Positions 9,038-17,391 of a stretch of 64,000 bases of DNA are shown here, one piece after another; positions within the stretch are counted from its first letter, which is position 1, and every line of letters starts with the position of its first letter. The notes beneath the pieces are model-generated. The model did not search any database. It saw only the letters and a list, made by a program, of their open reading frames with translations, and was not told the DNA's origin. This DNA is from an uncultured Tenacibaculum sp. (GTDB lineage: Bacteria; Bacteroidota; Bacteroidia; Flavobacteriales; Flavobacteriaceae). The stretch is taken from the NCBI GenBank assembly GCA_947504185.1, contig CANNGJ010000008.1, positions 1 through 64,000 on the forward strand, in the 5' to 3' direction. The translations under genes were made by a program, and so were the position numbers.

Positions 9038-9457
9038 ATGCAACGAATTATTTTAATTACTGCCCTTTTTGTAAGTGGAATATTAGCTTCATATGCACAA
9101 GAAAAGCATACCGTAACTATAAGTTTTAAAGGAATGAAAACAGATAAAGGGAATTTATATGTAGCTATTTATAATAAAGCAGACGATTTTTTAAAGAAGT
9201 CACTAAAAGGAACTATCGTGAAGATTGTTGATAAAAAGGCTACGATTATTTTAAAAGATATTCCATCTGGTATGTATGCAGTTTCGGCTTTTCATGATGT
9301 AAATGAGAATAAGAAAATGGATACTAATTTTTTCGGAATTCCTAAAGAACCTACAGGGATGTCTAATGATGCAAAAGGATTCATGGGACCACCAAAATAT
9401 AAAGATGCAAAATTTAACGTAAATAAAAATACTTCAATCTTAATTAATATAAACTAA
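9038..9457 (+). CDS. exported DUF2141 domain protein
   Basis: A 139-residue protein with a signal peptide ending near SYAQ. The rest fits DUF2141: VTISFKGMKTDKGNLYVAIYN, the central KDIPSGMYAVSAFHDVNENKKMD and the GIPKEPTGMSN..GFMGPP..KDAKFNV ending. The family looks like a transthyretin/pre-albumin-type beta sandwich; the DVNENKKMD stretch could bind calcium (inference). It ends 5 bp before the next exported gene, so the two are almost surely co-transcribed. Biological role unknown. Confidence 0.85.
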   Translation: MQRIILITALFVSGILASYAQEKHTVTISFKGMKTDKGNLYVAIYNKADDFLKKSLKGTIVKIVDKKATIILKDIPSGMYAVSAFHDVNENKKMDTNFFGIPKEPTGMSNDAKGFMGPPKYKDAKFNVNKNTSILININ

Positions 9458-9462
9458 GTAAA

Positions 9463-10089
9463 ATGAAAAAAATAATCACATTAATAGCATTAGTATTTGC
9501 AGTAACAATTTCTGCACAAATTCAGTACGAAAAGGGAATGGAAAAAGCTTTTGAAATTTGGAGAGCAAAAAAAGATGTAGAAGCAGGTCAATTATTTGAA
9601 CGAATTTCTAAAGCTGAAAAAGACAAGTGGTTACCATTGTATTATGCTGCGGTTATAGAAATTTCAGGGAGTTTTGGGTTAAAAGACGAAGCTAAACTAA
9701 TAGCAAAATTAAACAAGGCACAAGCATTTTTAGATACTGCTAGTTCTTTATCACCAGAAAATCCAGAAATACTAACTACTCAGGCATTTTTAAACATTGC
9801 TTATATGGCTTTTGATGGTCAGAAATATGGTATGACAATGTCTATGAAAAATAATGCACTATATGCTAAAGCTTTAAAATTAGCACCTAATAACCCGAGA
9901 GTTGTTATGAGTAAAGCTGAAGCAGATATGGGAGCTGCACGTTTTTTTGGACAACCAATAGCGCCTTTTTGTAAAGATGTTAAGAAGGCTGTAACATTAG
10001 CGAAGGAAGAAAAAATCACAGAAAAATTTTATCCAAATTTTATGTTTAATAGAGCAGAAGGGATATTGAAAAAATGCAAAAAGTCTTAA
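9463..10089 (+). CDS. exported TPR-like protein
   Basis: A 208-residue protein with a signal peptide (MKKIITLIALVFAVTISAQ). The body is helical with TPR-like spacing: AGQLFERISKAEKDKWLPLYYAA, LNKAQAFLDTASSLSPENPEILTTQAFL and ALYAKALKLAPNNPRVVMSKAE. It follows the DUF2141 gene by 5 bp, and the pairing suggests they work together outside the cytoplasm. Its last 4 bp overlap the end of the convergent SGNH hydrolase gene. No enzymatic motif is visible, so a scaffold or binding role is likely (inference). Confidence 0.78.
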   Translation: MKKIITLIALVFAVTISAQIQYEKGMEKAFEIWRAKKDVEAGQLFERISKAEKDKWLPLYYAAVIEISGSFGLKDEAKLIAKLNKAQAFLDTASSLSPENPEILTTQAFLNIAYMAFDGQKYGMTMSMKNNALYAKALKLAPNNPRVVMSKAEADMGAARFFGQPIAPFCKDVKKAVTLAKEEKITEKFYPNFMFNRAEGILKKCKKS

Positions 10090-10763
10090 TGTTTCCCTAC
10101 TAGCTGAATTAGTAAATTAAAAGAATCTTTATCAGTAACCCATTTTTTATATTTCTTAAAGGGTAACTGATGAAGATTTTTTGTTGGATGCAATTGATGA
10201 AAAATAGTTAACGCTGCCAAAAAACTACCAACTTTAGACGGGTGAAAATTATCAAAATTATAAAGTGTTTCTTTGTTTTTATAAGTATTGTAATCTTTCC
10301 ATACAGAACCAACGGAAAATAGCAAAGCATTATTTTGTTTGGCGGCTAGCGTATGATTCTCAATTACTTTATCAAACGTATGATAATATCTTACAGATGG
10401 CCAAACCATATAGTATCCTAATTTTATTTTATACTTATCGCAAAGAACTTTCATTTTAGCCCCATCTTCTATTAACATTCCTTTTCCTTCTGTTTGTGAT
10501 GACGGACCTTGTTGAATAATTAAATAATCAAAGGGTTTTTTTTCTAATATTTTTTGAAGTTTACCATTGTTTATATGATCTATAATGGCATAATTAGGAA
10601 AACATAAATTTTTAGTTTTGATAGTAATTCCATTTTGTTTGCCGATGTATTCTAATATTTCGGGCATATTATTAGAATAGGTTAAACTATTACCTACAAA
10701 CAAAATATTTTGAGCTTGTAATGAAGTTTGAATAAAGAATAGTAAAATGAGTAGTTTTCTCAA
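10086..10763 (-). CDS. exported SGNH/GDSL hydrolase (DUF4886-like)
   Basis: A 225-residue protein with a signal peptide (MRKLLILLFFIQTSLQA). Block I of the SGNH fold is ILFVGNSLTYSNNMP, with the nucleophile serine in GNSL; block III-like QQGPSSQTEG and the C-terminal DNFHPSKVGSFLAAL, with the Asp-X-X-His pair, complete the site. The family contains esterases acting on acylated sugars and lipids. It follows the methyltransferase by 27 bp. Substrate unknown. Confidence 0.82.
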   Translation of the reverse strand: MRKLLILLFFIQTSLQAQNILFVGNSLTYSNNMPEILEYIGKQNGITIKTKNLCFPNYAIIDHINNGKLQKILEKKPFDYLIIQQGPSSQTEGKGMLIEDGAKMKVLCDKYKIKLGYYMVWPSVRYYHTFDKVIENHTLAAKQNNALLFSVGSVWKDYNTYKNKETLYNFDNFHPSKVGSFLAALTIFHQLHPTKNLHQLPFKKYKKWVTDKDSFNLLIQLVGKH

Positions 10764-10790
10764 AGTTTAGTTTTTTTGATTGGAGTAATA

Positions 10791-11441
10791 TTAAACTTGC
10801 CTTTGAAATATAGTAAGATGAATTTCCTCTCCTATTTCAGCTTCATTTTTATTTGAAAGAAATATTTGTTTTAATCCACAGCTTTCAAATGATTTCATAT
10901 AATCATTGTTTAAAAGCCAAGGCGGCCCATTTTCAAAAGTTCGTTTTCCTTTTTGAACTTCAGTAATAACTACTAATTTTCCATTGTCAGATACAAAATC
11001 TGAAATATTTTGAATTACTGTTTTTTCATATTTAGGAGGAAGCGCTTGAACTGTGAATATTTCTAAAACAAAATCAAATTTTTTATTCCAATTTTCAATG
11101 CCTTCAATTAGGTCTGCTTGAACGAATTCAACTTGAGAGTTAGGAAACCTTTTTTTACAGAGTTCAATAGCACTATGTGATACATCAAATGCAGTTACCT
11201 TAAAACCTTTAGCTTCAAGTTCAATAGCATCATCACCCATACCGCACCCAACTACTAGAGCAGTTTTTTCATTGTTAAGACGGGGAGTTTTATCTATCCA
11301 ATGTTTAAAAATGGGATGTGGAGCCATATTAGCCCATGGAACTCCATCTCCAGATTCAGTAGTTTCAGAATAGAGTGTTTCAAACCAATCATTTGGTTTG
11401 TCCTCTTCAATACCTAATTTTTTTCTTAGTTCTTCGCTCAT
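10791..11441 (-). CDS. class I SAM methyltransferase, thiopurine methyltransferase-like
   Basis: A 216-residue soluble methyltransferase. The SAM loop is VVGCGMGDDAIELEAKGFKVTAFDVS; VEFVQADLIEG follows, then FDFVLEIFTVQALPP. The short N-terminal extension with WFETLYSE..GVPWANMAPHP matches the TPMT-like branch, which methylates thiols, selenium or halides. It lies 92 bp after xdhC. The gap carries a motif (11484-11494) like the ends of the cassette elements described elsewhere. The acceptor substrate is unknown. Confidence 0.82.
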   Translation of the reverse strand: MSEELRKKLGIEEDKPNDWFETLYSETTESGDGVPWANMAPHPIFKHWIDKTPRLNNEKTALVVGCGMGDDAIELEAKGFKVTAFDVSHSAIELCKKRFPNSQVEFVQADLIEGIENWNKKFDFVLEIFTVQALPPKYEKTVIQNISDFVSDNGKLVVITEVQKGKRTFENGPPWLLNNDYMKSFESCGLKQIFLSNKNEAEIGEEIHLTIFQRQV

Positions 11442-11533
11442 CGGATGTGTAATAAGTTAAGTTGTTTAGAACAGTTACCTTCTATGTTAACGAAGGTCGT
11501 GAAAATAAATAAAAAAGGGAGAGCTCTTAAATG

Positions 11534-12487
11534 CTAATCTTTTCCTAAATTTTTAACCTGAATAATTTCTGCAGCAATACTCACTGCTATTTCTTCAGGA
11601 GTTTCGCTTTTTATAGAAATCCCAATAGGAGCATGTACAGTATTTAATTCTTCCTGTGTAAAACCCTCTTTTAATAAAACTTCCCACATGATTTTTAATT
11701 TGGCTTTGCTACCTAAAACACCAATGAATTTATAGCTCTTTTTAAGCAGTTTACTTAAAACCAATTTATCATCAGTGTATTTGTTAGTCATAATAGCTAC
11801 ATAGCTAGAATTTCCTTCAGGAATATAAGTATGGACACTATTATAATCAATAACCTGTTTGTGATGTGCAAAATTGTTGTTTTCTAGTGTGTTGAGGTTT
11901 TCTCTATTGTCAAAAACAACCACATAAAAACCAAGTTTTATAAAAAGCTCAGAAACAGACACACCTACATGACCGCCGCCAACAATATATAACGTTTCTT
12001 TAAAGCCAATGTGTTCCTCAAAAAACCAATCTTCAGTAGATTTAATTTGGTAATTGAATTGATTTTCTAGGTTTTTATGAGAAAAATAAAAGGAATTAGG
12101 AGTTAAACTTAACGTTCCTTTTTCTCCATGTGTTAAGCAATTTAAAATATCTTGAATAACAGTAAGATGACTGGTGTCTAAACAATGAAAAGCAACGGCT
12201 TGTTCTCCAGAACAAATCATTCCAGATCCGTCTTTGATATTTCCTTTATGAATTTGTTTTTTAATAAAAGTAGGAGAGTTTTCTTCTAGCAATAATTGTT
12301 GTGCTTCTTCAACCAACGAAAACTCCATAACTCCACCACCTACAGAACCAAAGATGAACCCATCTTGAGCAATTAACATTTTAAAACCTTTGCGCCCTGG
12401 AGAGCTTCCAAAGTTTTCAATAACGGTTAAGATATATACTTTTTGATTGTCTTGTAGTTTATCTAGTATGTATTGCCAGAACTTCAT
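11534..12487 (-). CDS. xdhC: XdhC family molybdenum-enzyme maturation factor
   Basis: XdhC proteins bind the molybdenum cofactor and help insert its sulfurated form into xanthine dehydrogenase. This 317-residue protein has the N-terminal XdhC/CoxI domain (NFGSSPGRKGFKMLI, GSVGGGVMEFSLVEEA, CSGEQAVAF) and the C-terminal Rossmann domain (YIVGGGHVGVSVSELF) closing with APIGISIKSETPEEIAVSIAAEI. It is the accessory factor for the xanthine dehydrogenase subunits encoded upstream on the same strand, separated from them by an acetyltransferase and a membrane protein gene, and by a palindromic repeat at 12502-12564. Confidence 0.92.
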   Translation of the reverse strand: MKFWQYILDKLQDNQKVYILTVIENFGSSPGRKGFKMLIAQDGFIFGSVGGGVMEFSLVEEAQQLLLEENSPTFIKKQIHKGNIKDGSGMICSGEQAVAFHCLDTSHLTVIQDILNCLTHGEKGTLSLTPNSFYFSHKNLENQFNYQIKSTEDWFFEEHIGFKETLYIVGGGHVGVSVSELFIKLGFYVVVFDNRENLNTLENNNFAHHKQVIDYNSVHTYIPEGNSSYVAIMTNKYTDDKLVLSKLLKKSYKFIGVLGSKAKLKIMWEVLLKEGFTQEELNTVHAPIGISIKSETPEEIAVSIAAEIIQVKNLGKD

Positions 12488-12501
12488 TATTGTTTAGTTT
12501 T

Positions 12502-12564
12502 GTCATTGCGAGTGGAACGAAGCAATCTGTTTATATGAGATTACTTCACTTCGTTCGTAATGAC
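12502..12564. repeat. GTCATT-bounded imperfect inverted repeat (copy 1)
   Basis: A left arm (12502-12528, starting gtcattgcgag) and a right arm (12538-12564, ending gtaatgac) form an imperfect 27-bp inverted repeat, about 20 of 27 positions complementary, around a 9-bp centre. The right arm differs at only three positions from that of the copy at 25657-25722. It sits between xdhC and the upstream membrane gene. Confidence 0.8.
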
Positions 12565-12565
12565 G

Positions 12566-12958
12566 TTAATTAAAAATAGTTTCACTTAAAGCATAATAAA
12601 TTGCCATAATTGCCGAAAAAATAGCGCTTGCCATAAATCGCCAATCTAAACGAACTTTGTTTTGAATTAAATAATTCGCAACAAACGAAATTGGAATATT
12701 TGCTAAGAAAGACCAAAGTGCGATAATCATCAAATTACTGTTAATCTGCTCGTAGTTACCAGAGAATAATTTAATAAAAGCCAAATGCCTAAAAATCCAT
12801 AAAGGATTAAAATACGCAATGGCTAAACCTGTTTTTGCTAAGGTTTTTTTTATACCTGTATACGAACCAGTTTTTTTATCTATCCAAGCAAAATAATTCG
12901 GAATTTCAAAAGCATAAATAGTAGCGCCAATCAATACCATTCCAAGTAGCCTGTACAT
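12566..12958 (-). CDS. membrane protein, possibly Mpv17/PMP22-like; true start probably upstream
   Basis: From its first ATG the product has 130 residues with about four hydrophobic segments (GMVLIGATIYAFEIPNYF, IIALWSFLANIPISFVANYL, ASAIFSAIMAIYYAL). The frame stays open to 13081 and reads in-frame GAIIYSAGDTIAASLLNEFS before the ATG. That stretch looks like the missing first helix and includes a GD..A motif reminiscent of Mpv17/PMP22 proteins. No ATG, GTG or TTG exists in this extension, so the start is unresolved (ATA 13027, ATT 13024 or ATC 13054 are possible rare starts). It lies in the xanthine dehydrogenase series between the acetyltransferase and xdhC. Function unknown; the Mpv17 link is only a resemblance. 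Confidence 0.65.
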   Translation of the reverse strand: MYRLLGMVLIGATIYAFEIPNYFAWIDKKTGSYTGIKKTLAKTGLAIAYFNPLWIFRHLAFIKLFSGNYEQINSNLMIIALWSFLANIPISFVANYLIQNKVRLDWRFMASAIFSAIMAIYYALSETIFN

Positions 12959-13067
12959 AGAAAACTCGTTTAATAATGAAGCTGCAATTGTATCTCCAGC
13001 ACTATAAATAATAGCGCCTTTAATTATGTTTTGTTTGGTGTATTGTAGTTTGATAGTCTTTGATAAA

Positions 13068-13646
13068 TTAAATGTCAGATTTTAATAACGAATAAATTTC
13101 GCTATCTAAAAACTGACCATTGAAATAATAATTCTCTTTAAAATAAGCCTCTTGTTTAAAATTGAATTTTAATAATGCTTTTTTAGAATTTTCATTTTCA
13201 GGATTTACATTGGCTTCTAGGCTATGTAAGTTGAATGTATTGAAAGCAAAATCAATAAGAGTACTCATACTTTCTTTCATATATCCTTTGCCCCAATAAT
13301 CAGGATTTAAAATATAGCCAATTTCACCTCTAAAGTTTTGCTTGTCCAATCTCCAAATCCCAAAATCACCAATAAGTGTTTTGGTTTCTTTATCAATAAT
13401 AGCCCAAGTAATTCCTTTTTTATCTACAAATGCTTGTTGAATACCTTCAATTCTTTTTTGAGTATCTTCAATAATTTTCGGAATCTCGGAATCCATATAT
13501 TTTGACACCTCTGGATGCGATCTAATATAGAGTAAGCTAGCAGCATCTTCTTTTGTATATTCTTTAAAAAGAAGACGTTCACTTTCTAACTCAGGAAACT
13601 TCTCGAAAACAGTTTCATTTATGGAATGCATCATTTTATTTCTCAT
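13068..13646 (-). CDS. GNAT acetyltransferase, RimJ/RimL type
   Basis: A 192-residue acetyltransferase. The N-terminus (LESERLLFKEYTKEDAASLLYIRSHPEV) and the acetyl-CoA core (RGEIGYILNPDYWGKGYMKESM, then HSLEANVNPENENSKKALLKFNF) are the standard RimJ/RimL pattern that acetylates protein N-termini or small amines. It overlaps the end of the large xanthine dehydrogenase subunit by 11 bp, so it is in the same transcript, although no functional link to purine breakdown is known. The start could also be the second or third Met, a few codons on. Confidence 0.85.
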   Translation of the reverse strand: MRNKMMHSINETVFEKFPELESERLLFKEYTKEDAASLLYIRSHPEVSKYMDSEIPKIIEDTQKRIEGIQQAFVDKKGITWAIIDKETKTLIGDFGIWRLDKQNFRGEIGYILNPDYWGKGYMKESMSTLIDFAFNTFNLHSLEANVNPENENSKKALLKFNFKQEAYFKENYYFNGQFLDSEIYSLLKSDI

Positions 13647-15897
13647 ATAATCCCATCAACACTTTTTCAGGTGTAAAAGGCGAATGGAACTTTAATTTAT
13701 AATTCGGATTGAAAGCTTTAACTGCTTGTTGAATGGCAAAATAAACACCAATTCCGTACATTAAAGGAGGTTCACCAACAGCTTTTGATTTTTGAATAGC
13801 CATATCATTTCCTGCTGTTTCTACCGGAATAGTTTCTACTGTTTTAGGAGCAGAAAAAATATCAGGAACTTTATATGTAGACAATGCGTTTGATAATAAT
13901 CGTCCGTCTTTATTATAAGCAATTTCTTCCATGGTCATCCAACCAATTCCTTGTGCAAGAGCGCCTTCAATCTGACCTAAATCGATACCAATATTCATTG
14001 ATTTACCAAAATCGTGTACAATTTTAACAGCATCAATTTCATAAGTACCGCGTAAACAATCTACAGTTGTTGTGGTAATTGCTGTTCCGTATACATGATA
14101 CGCAAACGGATGTCCTTTTTCCTTCGTTTTATCAAAATGTATCACGGGTGTTGCATAATGTGCATTTTCAGACAAAGCAACACGTTGTAACATGGCTTCT
14201 GCAATTAAGGCCTCCCAAGAAAGTGAAGACTTTTCGCCAGCAACATACACAACATCTTCTTGAAAAGAAATATTTTTTACTTCAGTAGCTAACATTTCAG
14301 CTGCTACAACAGTCAATCGTTCAATTAATGAATTACAAGCCATTTCAACAGCCTTTCCATTTAAATCGGCAGTAGAACTAGCCGCAGTAGGAGAGGTGTT
14401 GGCAACACGTGTTGTATTGGTTGTTTCTAATTTTAATTTCGTAGCTGAAATACCAAAAACAGATTGGGCAACTTGTAACATTTTTGTGTTGACACTTTGC
14501 CCCATTTCAACAGCTCCTGTAGAAACTCCCACACTTCCGTCTTGATAGATATGAACCAATGCACGTGCATGATTCATAGGTGTATTTGTAAATGAAATTC
14601 CGAATGCAATTGGCATTAACGAAATTCCTTTTTTAAAGTGTTTATTTGTTTGATTAAAACTTTCTACCTCTTGTTCTAGTTTTTCAAACTCAAATTTTTC
14701 TTTAGCAGAAAACCATGCTTTTTTAGCTTGAACTTCAGTGGCTATTTGTCCGTAAGAAAACTCATCATATTCCGCTAGTAAATTCGTTTCTTGAATTTTG
14801 CTTCTATTTACGCCAATTTTATCAGCAGCTGCAGCAATAGCACTTTCTATTACAAACATTCCTTGTGGCCCACCAAAGCCACGAAAAGCAGTGTTTGGAG
14901 GTAGGTTTGTTTTACAGCTATAAACAGTTGTACTTACATTCGGAATAAAATAACTATTTGTTGCGTGGAATAAGGTTCTTTCTGCAATAGCAGGGGATAA
15001 ATCTGCTGCGGCACCAGAATTTTGTAAAAACTCTACTTCAAATGCTTTAATTTTTAAATCTTTTGTTAAACCGATTTTATAAAATGATGAATATGGGTGA
15101 CGTTTACCTGTCATTCGTAAATCGTCATGACGATTCAACATATATTTTACTGGGCGGTTTAAATGTTGTACAGCAACTGCTGTCATAACTGCCCATGGTG
15201 TTGCTTGATCTTCTTTTCCACCAAAACCACCACCTAAGCGGATTACATCTACTTCAATTTTATGCATCGGAATTCCCAATACTTTAGCAGCTGTTTTTTG
15301 TACAGCGGTTGGTCCTTGTGTAGAAGAAACTAATTTAATATTTCCGTTTTCTTGAGGAATTGCATAACATCCTTGAGTTTCTAAGTACAAGTGCTCTTGT
15401 CCGTTTGAAAAAGTTTCCCCTTCAAAAACATAGTCACAATCTGAAAAAGTATTTGCAGAATCTCCTAATTTAAACGAGCGAGGCGCATTGATAAAACTTT
15501 GTTTTTCTTTTGCTTCTTTGGCAGTAGTAATAACAGGAAGTTCTTCAATATCTATGGTAATTAAAGCTCTTGCTTTTTTAGCAATAGCTTCAGTTTTAGC
15601 AACAATGAAAGCAATGGGTTGTCCCCAAAAATGAACTTCATCTTCTGCCCAAAGTGGTTCGTCAGGAATAATTCCTCCAATTTGGTTTTCACCTAAAACA
15701 TCTTTGTAGGTGAATATTTTTACAACTCCTTCTAAAGCTTCAGCCTTCGAATAATCTATAGATTTTATTTTCCCGTGCGCTTTTGGTGAATCGAAACATA
15801 ATCCAATTAAAGCATCTTGACGTAACATTAAATCGTCTACAAATAACGATTCTCCTCTAACGTGTGTAAAACTATCTATATTCTTCATCGTTTTCAT
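13636..15897 (-). CDS. xdhB: xanthine dehydrogenase, molybdopterin-binding subunit
   Basis: This is the catalytic subunit oxidising hypoxanthine and xanthine to urate. It has 753 residues: the a/b hammerhead domain first (FTHVRGESLFVDD), then molybdopterin-binding domains with LGGGFGGKEDQATPWA (221-236), TAFRGFGGPQGMFVIE and a C-terminal KAVGEPPLMYG carrying the catalytic glutamate of the xanthine oxidase family. It overlaps the small subunit by 4 bp (ATGA), so the two are translationally coupled. Substrate class is inferred from overall similarity; other purine or aldehyde oxidoreductases of the family cannot be fully excluded. Confidence 0.9.
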   Translation of the reverse strand: MKTMKNIDSFTHVRGESLFVDDLMLRQDALIGLCFDSPKAHGKIKSIDYSKAEALEGVVKIFTYKDVLGENQIGGIIPDEPLWAEDEVHFWGQPIAFIVAKTEAIAKKARALITIDIEELPVITTAKEAKEKQSFINAPRSFKLGDSANTFSDCDYVFEGETFSNGQEHLYLETQGCYAIPQENGNIKLVSSTQGPTAVQKTAAKVLGIPMHKIEVDVIRLGGGFGGKEDQATPWAVMTAVAVQHLNRPVKYMLNRHDDLRMTGKRHPYSSFYKIGLTKDLKIKAFEVEFLQNSGAAADLSPAIAERTLFHATNSYFIPNVSTTVYSCKTNLPPNTAFRGFGGPQGMFVIESAIAAAADKIGVNRSKIQETNLLAEYDEFSYGQIATEVQAKKAWFSAKEKFEFEKLEQEVESFNQTNKHFKKGISLMPIAFGISFTNTPMNHARALVHIYQDGSVGVSTGAVEMGQSVNTKMLQVAQSVFGISATKLKLETTNTTRVANTSPTAASSTADLNGKAVEMACNSLIERLTVVAAEMLATEVKNISFQEDVVYVAGEKSSLSWEALIAEAMLQRVALSENAHYATPVIHFDKTKEKGHPFAYHVYGTAITTTTVDCLRGTYEIDAVKIVHDFGKSMNIGIDLGQIEGALAQGIGWMTMEEIAYNKDGRLLSNALSTYKVPDIFSAPKTVETIPVETAGNDMAIQKSKAVGEPPLMYGIGVYFAIQQAVKAFNPNYKLKFHSPFTPEKVLMGLYEK

Positions 15898-17294
15898 AGG
15901 GTAATCATTTTATCTAGTTCTACATCATTTGGAAACATTTTTAGAAAATGAGCAAAGAACAATTGTCTTGCTAATAATCTTTTATAATCAGATGTTCCTC
16001 TTACGTCACTTATTGGTGAAATCTCTGATTGCATTATTTTTTCAGCTAAATGAATGGTTTCAGAAATAATTAATTCACCTTTTAAAAACTCGTTGGTTTT
16101 AGATAAATACTTAGGGATTGCAGCCACACCACCTAAAGATAAATGTGCTTCAGAAATAGTTCCGTTTTCTACAGAAATTAATCCTGCCGAATTTACACTG
16201 GCAATATCTAAATGTGTTCGTTTACTTACTTTTTCGAAATTGAAATACTGATTAGCTTGCGGAACTTTAAAAGAAATTTCTTTTAATATTTCATCATCTT
16301 GTAAGTCGTAAACTTTATAATTTTGGTGGAATTCTTGAAAAGGAATTTGACGCTCGCTACCATCTTCTTTTTGAATAGTTAACGTTGAATTCAATGCTAA
16401 AAAGAAAATAGACATATCACCAATAGGTGAAGCGTTTACAAAGTTTCCACCAATGGTTCCCATATTTCTAATTTGTTCTGAAGAAACTAATTTTAAGAAT
16501 TGTTTTAGTTTTGGAAATAAGGTTTGTAGTTTCTTATTGTCAGCAATTTCAGTAACGGTAGTATTCGCTCCCAATGTGCAAATTCCTTCTGAAAATGAAA
16601 TTCCTTTTAAGGCTGACTCATCGACTAATAAATGCACATCTTCTTCTGCCATTTTATCAGCATAACGTACATATACATCTGTTCCGTTAGCAACTTTAGT
16701 TCCAGTTTTTTCAAAAACCTTAGGTTGTAATTCTTTTAATTTGTTTGGAATAGTTTCAAAATAGTTAGGAATAAATCCTTCTTTAATTAGCCATTCTATT
16801 TTATAATTATCGTCTTTTTGCTGTAGCTTTTCTTCAATTTCAAAACCTGCTTTTTCAATTGATTTATACCCAGTACATCTGCAGATATTCCCACTAATTG
16901 CATCGTTGCAAGTAGTTGAATTATTACTTTCTAAAGCATAACCTGTCATAGAAACTACGAAACCTGGCGTACAAAAACCACATTGGGTTGCGTAATTATC
17001 GGTCATTGCCTGTTGAACAGTATTTAGTTCTTTAGGTAAGTTAATACCTTCAACGGTAACAATATGTTTTCCGTTGGCATTTCCTAAAGGGGAAATACAA
17101 GAAGTTATAGTTTGATAGTTGACATTGTCTCCATTTGAAGTTCCAACTAAAACGGTACAAGCACCGCAATCGCCTTCGCGACATCCAATTTTTGTTCCTT
17201 TTAATTGTTGATATTCCCGAATAAAATCAAGTAAAGTAATACCTGAATTAGCCGATGTTTTGATAATCTGATTGTTAAGTATAAATTGTATCAT
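15894..17294 (-). CDS. xdhA: xanthine dehydrogenase, FAD / iron-sulfur subunit
   Basis: A 466-residue electron-transfer subunit combining two [2Fe-2S] clusters and FAD. The plant-ferredoxin cluster uses C38, C43, C46 and C66 (CREGDCGACTV); the second cluster uses C105, C108, C138 and C140 (CGFCTPGF, CRCTGYK). The FAD domain shows RNMGTIGGNFVNASPIGD. Fusion of the iron-sulfur and FAD parts in one chain is the XdhA type. It is the first gene of the series and is coupled to xdhB by a 4-bp overlap. Electrons would pass from molybdenum through both clusters to FAD and then NAD+. Confidence 0.92.
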   Translation of the reverse strand: MIQFILNNQIIKTSANSGITLLDFIREYQQLKGTKIGCREGDCGACTVLVGTSNGDNVNYQTITSCISPLGNANGKHIVTVEGINLPKELNTVQQAMTDNYATQCGFCTPGFVVSMTGYALESNNSTTCNDAISGNICRCTGYKSIEKAGFEIEEKLQQKDDNYKIEWLIKEGFIPNYFETIPNKLKELQPKVFEKTGTKVANGTDVYVRYADKMAEEDVHLLVDESALKGISFSEGICTLGANTTVTEIADNKKLQTLFPKLKQFLKLVSSEQIRNMGTIGGNFVNASPIGDMSIFFLALNSTLTIQKEDGSERQIPFQEFHQNYKVYDLQDDEILKEISFKVPQANQYFNFEKVSKRTHLDIASVNSAGLISVENGTISEAHLSLGGVAAIPKYLSKTNEFLKGELIISETIHLAEKIMQSEISPISDVRGTSDYKRLLARQLFFAHFLKMFPNDVELDKMITL

Positions 17295-17391
17295 AAGCAG
17301 AGAGCAAGATACAAAAATGTTACGAGTATGAATATATATTTAGCTATTGGCTTTCTATGCACTTTACTATAGAATAAGCTTGATGTTTTGT

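Noticed and set aside
11477..11497. Terminator-like hairpin accttc/gaaggt between xdhC and the methyltransferase
   Set aside because: The stem is only 6 bp with a 9-base loop and no T-run on either strand after it.
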